Assembly: GCA_022925895.1 (NCBI GenBank)
Contig: JAKSYS010000881.1
Coordinates: 838,077-902,076 of the forward strand
Direction of reading: 5' to 3'
Length of the DNA stretch: 64,000 bases
DNA from: Fragilaria crotonensis
Taxonomy: Eukaryota; Bacillariophyta; Fragilariophyceae; Fragilariales; Fragilariaceae
Positions 42,636 to 53,450 of this stretch are shown in pieces (the stretch's first letter is position 1; every line of letters begins with the position of its first letter). A program made the translations under genes and the position numbers. A model generated the notes under the pieces. The model had not been told where the DNA came from. It ran no database searches and was given only the letters and a program-made list of their open reading frames with translations.

Positions 42636-44248
42636 GTTTCGATTCGGACCTGATCAAAGTTCATCAAGTACATAGGAAGTTGGATGGATTTTAGGGACTT
42701 AATGTAGGCTTCGTGGTGGAGGAAATATCGCTTTATCTGTTCTTGTGTCAAATTTGCGAAGGCCAATCTTGATAGAAATAGTGCTGTGGTGCGACTGCTC
42801 GTTAGATGTGCCGATAGGATCTGAGTTAGGGGAGCTACGTGGTGCTCTCCGCACCGAACCGCTAGATGATCGATACGTTGTTCCATGGGGGTGTTGCGGT
42901 GGAGGATGATATCAAAGAAAGGAGTGTGAGGAGGAAGTTGCTGTCTCAGGCTTTTCATATAGTGAATCCGATGGGTGCTGTTTGGCGCCTTAAGTAAAAT
43001 ATAACCTGCGATTACCATTTTTCCGCTAGCACAAGTTGAATTTGAGAATCCGATCGTAGCGTCATGTGTCTCAAGAGCGCGGTGTGTGGATGCTGAGGAG
43101 CGCCATTGAGATGGGGAGTTGGTCTGAAAGGCAAAGCGGAGACCGAAGACGAATTGAAAGGTGGTGTCCAACGAAGTGATTGTAGGAGAGATGAAATCTC
43201 GAAGATCATTTGTTGTCATTTGGTCAATAGTTCGGGATTGTGTTAAATCTTTGCTTTCCCATCTGTAAAACACTCCGTCTGTTCTGTTGAATAGTCCCTG
43301 GAGAAGAGTAAGGGCTTCGGTTAACCAGGCGATTGGGTTTGGGTTTAGTACATGGAAATCATCCTTGCGGGTCCAGCGGATTGTCAATCGATGGGTGCCG
43401 TCGTTGGTTGGTGCAGTTACCGAAGCCGTTGTGGCAGGAGGTTTTGCATCCTCCGACCTATCGGATGCGAATGTGCTGTTGTCGGATTGATTTTTATTCC
43501 AAGGTGATGATAGAGAAGCTGGGACGGCAGGGGGGAGGAGAGGGGTTGTGTTGGGGGCTGGAAGAGTTGGAGGATAACGCGCTGCGCTTGGGGGAGTGAT
43601 GGAGGTTGCATTGGAGGGTGGTGCAGTTGTTGGCTTTGGGACGGGTTTAGGGTTCTTTGTTGGTTTGGTAAGCTTAGTCAACTTGGAGGCGATTTTCTTT
43701 TCCGTAGATTGGGATCGTTCGCGAGCTGGGCGTACTCTGGTGACTTGTTGCCATGGTGTGGCAGACTCGATGTCCATGCTTTGGTCTGCAAGTAAGCCTT
43801 TCCAGGAGTAGACGTTCGTATCAATAGAAAGATGATGGGGAGCAAAGGTCTGGAGATATGGCTGCGAGATACCCGTTGCCCACGCCTGCAGAGTGGAAGA
43901 AATGTCGAGCTTACGATCGACATGGAACATAAAGTTATACCAGATCATCCGATGGCAGCCAATTGGGTCTTCGTCAAACTTGGACCAATGATGGACAAAC
44001 TCCTTACAGTCATCAAAGGCGTAGTAGCCGAGGTTCAGGTAGCGATTCCAGGTGACCTTGTCACCATGTTGACGGTAGGCATCGGCATTTGCAAGACGCC
44101 GATAATGAGATTCGAGCTCGCTGGGGTTCAAATTCTCTGCTGATGGTTGGTCGGCCCAGTGTTCGATGCGGAATCCAAAGGTCGGGTTGTCAGGATCGTG
44201 AGGGCCTGTTAGGGCGATGGATAGCGGAGCTTCCTTTCCTGCGGTCAT
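42548..44248 (-). CDS. LINE ORF1: gag-like protein of unknown fold
   Basis: 566 residues from ATG 44248 (MTAGKEAPLS). No zinc knuckle is visible. The N-terminal part (FGFRIEHWADQPSAENLNPS, ADAYRQHGDKVTWNRYLNLG, FDEDPIGCHRMIWYNFMFH) is Trp-rich and probably structured. The middle is Pro/Thr/Ala-rich and disordered. The C-terminal part (RLTIRWTRKDDFHVLNPNP, VIAGYILLKAPNSTHRIHYM, LFLSRLAFANLTQEQIKRYF) is again ordered and is partly preserved in the decayed copy at 52.3-52.75 kb, evidence that it is a real element protein. By position it should be the RNA-binding nucleoprotein, but that is inference. The reading frame overlaps ORF2 at its 3' end. Confidence 0.75.
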   Translation of the reverse strand: MTAGKEAPLSIALTGPHDPDNPTFGFRIEHWADQPSAENLNPSELESHYRRLANADAYRQHGDKVTWNRYLNLGYYAFDDCKEFVHHWSKFDEDPIGCHRMIWYNFMFHVDRKLDISSTLQAWATGISQPYLQTFAPHHLSIDTNVYSWKGLLADQSMDIESATPWQQVTRVRPARERSQSTEKKIASKLTKLTKPTKNPKPVPKPTTAPPSNATSITPPSAARYPPTLPAPNTTPLLPPAVPASLSSPWNKNQSDNSTFASDRSEDAKPPATTASVTAPTNDGTHRLTIRWTRKDDFHVLNPNPIAWLTEALTLLQGLFNRTDGVFYRWESKDLTQSRTIDQMTTNDLRDFISPTITSLDTTFQFVFGLRFAFQTNSPSQWRSSASTHRALETHDATIGFSNSTCASGKMVIAGYILLKAPNSTHRIHYMKSLRQQLPPHTPFFDIILHRNTPMEQRIDHLAVRCGEHHVAPLTQILSAHLTSSRTTALFLSRLAFANLTQEQIKRYFLHHEAYIKSLKSIQLPMYLMNFDQVRIETWGTGKPLRAPLANGHSPFYHRTTCAATL

Positions 44249-44341
44249 GGTGGTTGGTTGCAACAAAACGTACAAGAAAACCTACGTAAAAAACGGACGA
44301 CGGACAGAACGTGTTTACGAGTTTCAGAAGTAAATATTGTG

Positions 44342-44357
44342 TACGACTGTACTACAG
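44342..44357. repeat. Target-site duplication, copy at the LINE 5' side
   Basis: TACGACTGTACTACAG, the partner of 35238-35253. Confidence 0.85.
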
Positions 44358-44369
44358 TACCAGTGATTG

Positions 44370-44612
44370 GGAGGCCGTGTGTGTCCTACGAGTAATCGAG
44401 CCGATCGAGCGCTTTTAAAAAAATATCGACTCCATATAAATTACGTTGCAAACTAAGATCCACATCAACTTTACCTTCGGATTTCAGACTGCTCCTCTGA
44501 GCGCTGAGGATAGAAATACAGTACAATGTACCAGTAGTAAGTAGAACTCAGTACTACTGTACACTACTTCAGGTGATGGCCGGCTCGATTAGGGGACATA
44601 GACTCGGGCTCC
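44370..44612 (+). mobile_element. MITE-like TIR element of the GGAGCCCG family, copy 1 (243 bp)
   Basis: The left end GGAGGCCGTGTGTGTCC and the right end, reversed (GGAGCCCGAGTCTATGTCC), are inverted repeats of about 32 bp that both run into AATCGAGCCG. The interior matches copy 2 at 55001-55227 throughout (for example AGTAGTAAGTAGAACTCAGT). The termini resemble those of the 6.56-kb element at 55484-62049. Confidence 0.82.
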
Positions 44613-47600
44613 AGGCTCCCGGTGTCCTCCGGTACTGTCTTAGAGCTGTTACTGTCAAGATACGGTAACTGACGGTTGTTCATTTGTGCTATGCATGTAA
44701 TGCATACTACTTGTACTCGTAGTACATCATGCATCATGCATACTATATGTTAAGGCGATCGCCTTACGTTCCTAGAAGAGCTTCTTTTAGGCGCCGAATG
44801 AGAACATGGCCGCCTATTTTAGGCATTTTACTAGTTTTGACCATTTCTACGGAGAAATTATACATGAACTGTCTACTAACTTACTGTTGACTGGTACTGG
44901 GGAGGAAATTAATGAGCAAAAAGTGCTTCTTTTAGGCAAAACTCAACTTCCGAATAGGCACACGGGCAAAAAACCGCTTATTCTAGGTGCCGTATCAAGT
45001 TTGCTTTAGGAAGATTAGGCGGGAACCCGGGAGATCGCCTCATCGAACCATCTGCCTGATGTGCACTGTGTATACTACGTACTCCTAGGTAGTAGTCTAT
45101 CATATATAATGACTAGTGGGTACCTCCCAATTGGTCGGACTTTTGGAATACGTGTACGGTATGGGTTGTGCACGGTTGTGTGTACTGTTTGTACAGTTCA
45201 GTACTATACGCAAGTAGTGCAGTACCCCAGAGTGGTCATACTCCGTAACAGACGCACGCACTGACGCAACTACGTATATGCAAATCTTACCGACATCGCT
45301 TACGGAGTACTCCAGTATGCATGTATGACATATATCATACTCCGAGTATGAGACAGTATTCATTTGATCCAGTACCCCAGAGTGGTCATACTCCGTAACA
45401 GACGGACGCACGCACGCACACACGCACACAATTAATTTATAATATAGTAGGATATAGCATAGAGCAATAATACGTCGTACACACTAGGGTCTACCTGGTA
45501 CCAGTACCAAATACGCCAAGGACTCGGAGTCAACTTGTATCGTTCCTCTCTGCAACGATACACCTGGTATGAATATCGGCTTTATTCGCATTTGCCCGAA
45601 ACAACTTTACCGCCCAACAGTCTCCAGAATTGATGTATGTGAAGGTGATGACAGGAACTACTTCTCCTTTCCTTACCGAAGAAAGTTGGAAGGTTAAAAG
45701 CAATCAAAGCTTTTGATAAACAAAATCTTCACAATAATAAACAACTTAAATCTTGCAAAAAATGTGATCTGGTTGAGAAGGGAACTTCCTCATGAAAGAG
45801 TACATACTACGAAGGAAAGTTCTGAATGGACTTGCAGCGCCAGCTAAAATTCTCTCACTACTATCAGAGCAAATCATCTGAGATTATGTAGCCTTGAAAT
45901 TGACAACTTGTTCCTTAATAATCCCGGACATGACCTTCGAAAGCAATTCGTATGACCACCACTCTTCACTGTTGTTCACATGTTCAGGGCACCATTTACG
46001 TGTTCAAGACCATCAGAGCGTTGCGATGGGAGCAGCACTTCACATGGATTAAAATGAATGCCCTGACAGGTTGTTTTGGTTTGGATTTTTCAATACATTT
46101 TTGGCATGACATTGGTTGTATTCGCCTGATGCTACTACAAGTTGAGAATTGGCAAAAGTCGTCAAATAGAGCAAACAAGGCATAAGCCAAGACCAGAATG
46201 GACTTTCAATAGGCTTTCATTGAGCTTTGTGGGAGGTATTGCTTGCGTTGTTGCAGTGAGTGTGGCTGGAGGACTTGAGACTATGAGTATCATGAAGGTG
46301 GGGCAGATGAAAGGATAGATTGACGCTTACAAGCCTGAGAGCCAAGAAAGAAGTTCAATCAGGCGTGTGATCTGTGCATCATCAGATATCAGAAGTTGTG
46401 TCTGGCGAAGAAATGAAAGACAGCAGCATAAGAGAGCTTTGATCTGAAAAGTAAGATCCAAATGCTAGGACTAGTAATAGCTAGAGACCCCTTATGAATG
46501 GCGGGATGCCGGGTGGGCATGTCATCAAGAAGGACGGTACTTGTGCAAAGGGGAGCTGCAGGGATGTTCATGGTAAAGTCAAAAGTATCATGGTCTACAC
46601 TTCTACAGGTGGACCTAGCTAGTTGAGGTGCAATGGCCACAGCAGGGCAGGAAGAACATTTTTCATTGTATGTGCTCTTCAATACCCTTAGTGGAGAAGG
46701 AAAGAATAGCAGTTAGGCTCAAATTTTAGAGGACCTTAAGTACACCTGCTGTCCAATGATTAGACACAGGGGCCAAGGTACTAGCTTGTCTTCTTAAACA
46801 CCACTAGTGCCTTAGTCGGGTTGTTTGAGGCAAAAGCCATGGCTGTATTTGAATACTAATAGGTGGGCTGATTGACTTAATACGAGAGGACAAAGTTACC
46901 GTACTGGATTGTCCACCAGCAATGGGCAGAGGAGGAACCCATAAAGAAACAAATGAATAAGGTTCCACAAGCCTGGATCACAAACAGTTCTACGTACGAT
47001 TGATAGATCAGTTGCTGACCAGGTTGCCCCTCTTCTTTCACTGATGCAGATTCTGGAGAACGGCAATTATCCTAACTAGCTAGTATATGCTTATTTAGCG
47101 GGCATTGCACTGGAGCAATCATTTTTGGAAAGTGTTCTCTGAAAATGTACACTCAGAAAGCCAACACTGATTTTATGTACAAGATGAAGGAAACATAAGC
47201 ACGTCTGCGATTGGTATCAACTCCATTTGTTGATCAGCACCCACAACAACCGCAGGATGTGTTATGCTTTGATTTTTCATTACACCTGCTGTTGGTGCTA
47301 CAGGATTCAATCTTGATTATCCATTTGGAGTACAATCCACCTGCCAATCAATGTACTAAGAACACCCAACAGCAATTATACATGGCGAATTATACATGGC
47401 GAGGCCCATGCTGGACAGTGCTACCACGATCTGTACAGCGAATTAATACTTGGATAGCTAGAAGTGGAAACAATTGCTACTAGTGCTGGCAATAATTGTG
47501 TAAGTGGTTGGTGCCCACATGGGTAGCAATGCAATGACTGGAAAAATAAGAAACAAGGTATTGCAACAGCAAGCTGTGACTTTCACACTATTATGGATGT

Positions 47601-47811
47601 TATATGAAGGACATGACAAAGGTTCGCAAACCAGCATTGTACACCAAACCACGACCATGATTCAAATATGTTTCCATTTACAATGCCTCCTGCTGCCCAG
47701 ACACAGAGCACCAAGAATCCTTGTAAAAACTCCCACCAGGTCATTGTTCGGTCACAAGTGACCAGCGGGAGTTCTCTTTTCCAGAAGCTGATTGTTATTG
47801 ATACTGTTGCT
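44613..47811. other. 3.2-kb mobile-DNA-rich spacer, no supported gene
   Basis: Only short frames occur and none is recognisable. It contains a pair of 34-bp direct repeats (45221-45254, 45371-45404), a CACGCACG microsatellite near 45405-45430 and AT-rich, stop-rich sequence from 45.6 to 47.8 kb that looks like old decayed insertion DNA; no family could be named. Confidence 0.4.
45221..45404 (+). repeat. Perfect 34-bp direct repeats 150 bp apart
   Basis: The segments 45221-45254 and 45371-45404 are identical (beginning AGTACCCCAGAGTGGTCATA). The intervening 116 bp are unrelated to either. Origin is unknown. Confidence 0.8.
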
Positions 47812-48210
47812 TGCTGTTGATGTTGATGTTGGTGTTGGTGTTGGTGTTGTTGTTGTTGTTGTTATTGTTGTTGTTGTTGTTGTTGTTGTTGTTTCTGTTG
47901 TTTCTGTTGTTTCTGTTGTTTCTGTTGTTTCTGTTGTTTCTGTTGTTTCTGTTGTTTCTGTTGTTTCTGTTGTTTCTGTTGTTTCTGTTGTTTCTGTTGT
48001 TTCTGTTGTTTCTGTTGTTTCTGTTGTTTCTGTTGTTTCTGTTGTTTCTGTTGTTTCTGTTGTTTCTGTTGTTTCTGTTGTTTCTGTTGTTTCTGTTGTT
48101 TCTGTTGTTTCTGTTGTTTCTGTTGTTTCTGTTGTTTCTGTTGTTTCTGTTGTTTCTGTTGTTTCTGTTGTTTCTGATGTTTCTGTTGTTTCGGTTTCGA
48201 TTTCGGTTTC
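47812..48210 (+). repeat. Minisatellite of 9-bp unit TTGTTTCTG, preceded by TTG/TGTTGG runs
   Basis: After (TGT/TGG)n from 47812, about 32 near-perfect copies of TTGTTTCTG run from about 47887 to 48177, decaying into TTTCGGTTTCGATTTCGG. The 9-bp period leaves all frames open (Q-K-Q on the minus strand, V-S-V on the plus), so the long ORFs here are artefacts. Confidence 0.93.
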
Positions 48211-48409
48211 AACAGCATGATGACATTGAATCCGCTGGGCTCATACTATCCAACATCGATGGTTATCCGGAATCCAGTTACAACATAAGAAAGGACAACG
48301 ACAGATTCATATTGGTTCTGATTTACTTCTGTCTTGGCAGCATAGAACATTCCAATAGTATATTGTCACCATTCTTGCAGATGCACACCAGCGCCACACT
48401 ATTAAGATA

Positions 48410-51400
48410 AATAAACCTCATCAAAGGGTTATCACAGAGTTCTAGCCACCAGGAGGCCGGACCTGAGAACCCCATCCCAGCGGTGCGTTTCCTCCTTGCA
48501 AGGATTGTAAGAAACTGGTATGCCTTACCCTGAGGTGTAAGACACGAAGTGATGAGCATTTGATGTGAACCCTTTTCCATCTGTGCCCCCTGGACCAATT
48601 TTAATTCTACGTAGCCAGCACCTGTGAAGACTCTCAATACTTGGACGTCTGTTGCCGTTCGTTTCCAATGGGAGAGGAGTCGGAGTTGCTGACATTGCAG
48701 AGTCCTAACGTAGTTTTACAAGTCAAACGAGATTGGTGAGTCTTGATCCAATAGTCGGTGTCGTGCATCGGATTTCCAAGATAATGCCGCCCTGGGTTGT
48801 TTGGAGGAATCCTCCAAAACGGTACGTAACACAGATAAGCGGACGTCAGATATCGTTTCGAAAAGCAGTTTGTGACGAAGTTGGTGTTTCCTGATGGGGC
48901 CACTTGCTGTCATGGGTCCATGTTTGTGGGTGTCGAGTGTCAAGGAATTGAGAGTATTTATTTGGAGAAGGTTCAGGTATTCGGGTTGCATGAAACATTG
49001 CTTGTTCATAAACTAGGGACTGTGAATTGGTATTGTGAACAAGTCTGTGAGTGTGACAGTTGAATTAGTTGCCCCAAGAGATATTGCCGGAGCAACGTGA
49101 TCCACAACAGAGATAGGTATGGGAGATAAATCCCGGGATATTTGAGCAAAAGTTCATCAATGCCAGATTCCAGTTGAGAGTTTTTAGATTGAAAAGCAGT
49201 AGATTGCCTGCCTCTGTATTGGAATACTATGTGCTATGTGCTGGTATTGCAAGAAAACTTCAGTGTTGCATGGCCTGCTTCTGTTTGTAGATCATCTATT
49301 CCCAATCCCCCGAACTCAATTGGCTGGTCCATGCCAAAGAGATGCTGGTATGGTGCTATTCACTTCCTTCATTCATTGCATCGTTGCCTGGTGGCGGACC
49401 GACCGCTCTTGATTGTAGCATTGCTAATGCATCTTTGTCAACTGCCAGGAATGGGTTGTATTCGATCTCTGAAATATTCTGATGTCTGTTTCTGTTAGTC
49501 TGGGTGCTGACATGAGACAAGGTGCACATACACTTGCTATCTTTTCCCTATTCGATGCGTATAAACTTGCTTTATGTTGTAGCTTCTCAATGTTGTCTGA
49601 AAAAACCATGCAATTCAAAGAAACCACCCGAAGCATTCTTGTCAATTCCTCTGTTGTTGTTCTCGCTCCTTATCAATGTTGCAATTGTTTGTTCGCGCGG
49701 CCGTAGGGAAATTTTTGGGTGGGTGGGTGCAAACGGTCGTCAACGGGGGCGGCCTTCCTCCCACTCCGAGGATGCAATATACCATGAACATTTCGATAGG
49801 TTTAGTTTTTCCGCCAGCAGATACTAGAAAAAGAATATGGTCCCATTTCTGTGAAATGTCTTGAAGGTGGCTGATCAATAGGCTGAGTGTATTCCATGGT
49901 GCCTGGAGATGTAAAGCCAAGAGAAGCATCTTCCACAAAGGCATCAACATGCCTCAAATGATAGCCTTCTTCACCTTTGAAGAACGGTACAAAATTCATT
50001 ATATCTGGTACAATTCTCTCCAATGTATTGAGCAATAAATCTACCAGGGTTGATCAAACCAATGGAGATGCTCCACTGCCTTGACCTATTCCTAGTAATG
50101 GTGTGAAAGCTGTGCCTTCTTCCGATACCTCAGTCCAAATTTTGCCCTTTTCTTTGACAGTGTCTGGGAAGGCGAAGAAGGAGGACGCTAGAAAAACACG
50201 TATGTCATCGTTGTTGCCATGCCATGCAGCGGGTATTGTATCCGAGGAGAGCAAATCTGTGGCTTGCGGTGATAGGCTTGAGAAAAGAACAGCATCATGC
50301 ATCAGCAACCCATGTCCTAAAAGTGATTCTAGTACCGCAGCACCACCACGAAAAGGACCTTGGTTAGTATAGTGGAGAAGATAGCGCTCAATTTCATCCA
50401 GTTCCACAATTGTATCCCAAGGTTAGTCTGATGGATCCGTACTTTGAAGTCAGTCGTATACTATTGTTGAGGGAGCTTGACCATGTACTGAATGCTTGAA
50501 GCATGGGATTATCAGTTTAGAGTTTAGATATACTTGAGTTTGTCAAAGGTTACTTCAATTGGCCAGCAAGAATAGTGCAAAAGGTGCTGGATCTACCGGT
50601 AGTACATAGTACATGCTATGCCAACAATGGTCCCTTTCAACAGCTTTATCTTTCCTTCTCCACTCTGCTCTCATTGCTGGGTCTTTGTCATCTTCTTTAT
50701 ATGCTTCCAACTGATCCTTGTACGTTTTTCAGACGGGGAAGGGTGCGGAAAATTCTGGTTGAGTGAATCGGAATTCCGGTTCCGGTCGCGTGCCTGTGCC
50801 TGTTTGAACTTATCATGGTCACATGGTCACTCTCTACTATTGTAGTGTTGGCGCCCAACATAAGGTTTTTGCATTTGCTTTCAGCGGCCACTCGTTGTTA
50901 TTGCTTCTGACGAGTCCTCGGTTTGTTTAGTCAGAACTATGTCCTCTGCCGGTTGTTATTATTTCCACTGTCTTTGCCATTATCACCATGCATGCCTGGG
51001 CGCTGCTTTTTCTTCTCTGGAGAACTCAATTTACCAGACCCGGACAATGATGAGATTTTGATTCACTTGACTTCCTTGAAACTAGTACACTACCGTCCAC
51101 ATCTCTAGTTTACTAAAAATTTCTGTGCTTCTTGCTGTATTTTTCTTCAACCAATGTATTGACCGCTGGGTTTGCTGCAGCTCTCGACTAAACTAATGCT
51201 GTGGAGGAAGATGAAGTCGGCAATGGGCGACGGAGCTTTGAAGTATCTTCATTCTGGGCTGATGATTTGGTCTCTGAAATCAGACACATAAGTACGCTTA
51301 TCTTGTTGCTCAAGATGTTGATAGACTCTCCAAACCCAGCTTGCTTCTCCATTACCGTTGGAATCCGGCCATTCATTGTCTGAAGTTTGGTTGTTGAACC

Positions 51401-53450
51401 TGCTGGTGAGATTCTTCAAGTTCGGAGTATTTTTCCCCTTTTAAGTTGTCCAGTTTATGCAACTGTCTCACGATCTGAGACAAACGGTCTGTTGTCCAGC
51501 CTTGCAAACAAACTCCATCTGTTGCCTAGAAATGCGAGCTTCGAGTTCATCTTAGGACATGTATATGAGCTAGAGAAGTATTTAGGAAGGTGTTTTTCAG
51601 GTCTGTGATATCAAATAATGTAGGTATCAACTAGAAAATGCTCATAAGTTAAATTTTTTTACCTAAGATCTCTTAGTTTCAGAATTTGGAAAAATTGCCC
51701 TATTGTGGTTTCTGAGGTTTGCATATCTTTTGATGAAAAATGAACTCAACGTCGATAGCAGTGATTGACGGGACCTTCCAGAAACACTGTTAGAGGATGC
51801 AGCTGCTGTCGCAGTGTCAGTAGAGCAGTGTAAATACTGATTTGTAAAGATTTGAGAGGAGTAGGATGCATTTTTTCTTTACTGTTCTTGTTTTATTATA
51901 CTCATTTATTACACTGTTGATGATTGATCAAGACTTCTTTGAGAGACTTGAATCAGCTCAAGATTCATCCCCAGTGGATTGGTAAGCATCGGATTGTTTC
52001 CATGTTTCAGTTGAATAAGACAACAAATCGGAGATTGGCGATGACTTTCGAATCAACATGCCTAAGAACGGAAGGAGGATTACCAATTCTTTCTCGAAGT
52101 TTTTCCTCGCATTGGTGAAAGGGTAGTACTCATAAACAACGATACTCTTCAAATGCCAATTTGACTGCTGAGGCTTCATGTTGTGATGGCATTAGAAGAT
52201 ATGACTTCTGGGCATGCCTACTACGTCTACAATGTCTCTGTGAACTGTCTCAGAACCATCAATTCACCAGATACTAGTTGCTGATGACCATTCCCTAACT
52301 GTGCTTTCTAATGTGGTTCCACCTGGAATGTGTTTGATTTGAGGAGTATCAAACAAGGGGATAAAGGAATGAACCAAAGAGCTTCTATGTAGGCGTCCTT
52401 ATCGCTTTTGAATAGCTTCGTAGCTTGCGCTGTCGACATGCTTCCTACGAAAGCAAGAAACCTTGGAATGACATGCTTACGAAAGCAAACCTTGGAATGC
52501 AAACTCCTGTTCCTGAACCATCCAAAGATTGAGAAATGACGGACTGCATCAAGTGAGTGAATGTACATCATTTTCTCCTCATTGTACTTCAACAAGATGA
52601 TTGATGTCTTGTTCAAGTGGAGTATGCCAGTGGAAATCATATCAATTGCAGGTGTTGTGTCAGGGAGCTTGCTTCTAGTAAGACTTTGAAGGAAGCAAAA
52701 ACAACGAGTCATCATGGGAGCTTTAAGAAGAAGGTAATCTGCAATGACCAACTTTCTTCTGTAGTACTACTCTTTGTGTTGGAAAAAGAGACACTGATGA
52801 TACGTTGTTTCTATCTAGAGCCGATTTGGTCTTGATGTTGCGGTTCTTCCAGATAACTGAGGTCTGTCCTGTGAACAAGAAATGGAGTGGGACAATTATC
52901 ACGGATTGTGATGGGATGATTGTAATTCACTGTGAAATGAATTTTCTGACTCCTGATGGTGTCATCTTGGAGATGATTGAATTTAATTTCTCCATTCCTT
53001 CATCATCCCCTTCATAATTGCTGAATACTAGTTCATTCAGTAGCACATAGTAGATGGAAACTCTCATTTGCAAAGAACTCTGCAATAGTTGGGTCACTTC
53101 CATAAACACTGTGTTCTCTATTTAGGGTGATTTGACTCGTTCCATTGTTTGATGGGACATTCAGATTTGGAATGAGAACTGACAATTTTTTTACTAGACA
53201 ATGCTGCGGTGTGTTTGTTTGTTGTATCATTTTGCTTGGTTGCCGGCTTTGATTTCTGTTGGGATTTTGGTCCCAGCACCATTGCCACCAAAGATTGGAT
53301 GCCGGTTTCATGTTTGCAAATGACTTCCAAGGTACTTGAAGTGGTGTGTCTAGATGGAGGGCATTGGGTGCATGAATTGCCTGATAAGCCTGAGAGCATT
53401 TTGTTGCATCACCACATTCATCAAGTTTATGCAGGGTGTCCATTTTTGAT
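48410..53450 (-). mobile_element. Decayed LINE related to the 35-44 kb element
   Basis: Minus-strand fragments in several frames follow the intact LINE collinearly. ORF1-like MVIADYLLLKAP...DAYIEALW lies at 52.3-52.75 kb and a Ser-rich ORF2-like piece at 51.2-51.4 kb. ORF3-like pieces are at 50.05-50.4 kb (LFSSLSPQATDLLSSDTIPA, then LLGIGQGSGASPLV), 49.8-50.03 kb (AFVEDASLGFTSPG), 49.42-49.65 kb (MSAPRLTETDIRIFQRS), about 49.3 kb (PIEFGGLGIDDLQTEAG) and 48.6 kb (TATDVQVL). The RNase H and C-terminal part are missing. The RT motif reads FVED instead of FVDD, and there are many frameshifts and internal deletions. The copy is a dead relic of a sister family, not a recent copy. Confidence 0.8.

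Larger units (their letters stand above)
35254..44341 (-). mobile_element. Full-length three-ORF non-LTR retrotransposon (LINE), 9.09 kb
   Basis: The element is bounded by a perfect 16-bp direct repeat (35238-35253 and 44342-44357), the expected size of a target-site duplication from target-primed reverse transcription. Reading on the minus strand there is a 93-nt 5' leader, ORF1 (44248-42548), ORF2 (open 42653-41292), ORF3 (41292-35374) and a 120-nt 3' region ending in a pyrimidine-rich TTCTTTCTCTCT rather than poly(A). All three ORFs are uninterrupted, so the copy is young. No LTRs were seen. The insertion lies 12 bp from a small TIR element and 119 bp upstream of GAA1. Confidence 0.9.

Noticed and set aside
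35374-44341. LTR retrotransposon reading of the 35-44 kb element
   Set aside because: There is no long terminal repeat, integrase or protease. The endonuclease/RT order and 16-bp TSD are those of a non-LTR element.
47792-48410. Long ORFs of repeated VSV, FLLFLL and QKQ
   Set aside because: They are a direct consequence of the 9-bp minisatellite on both strands.
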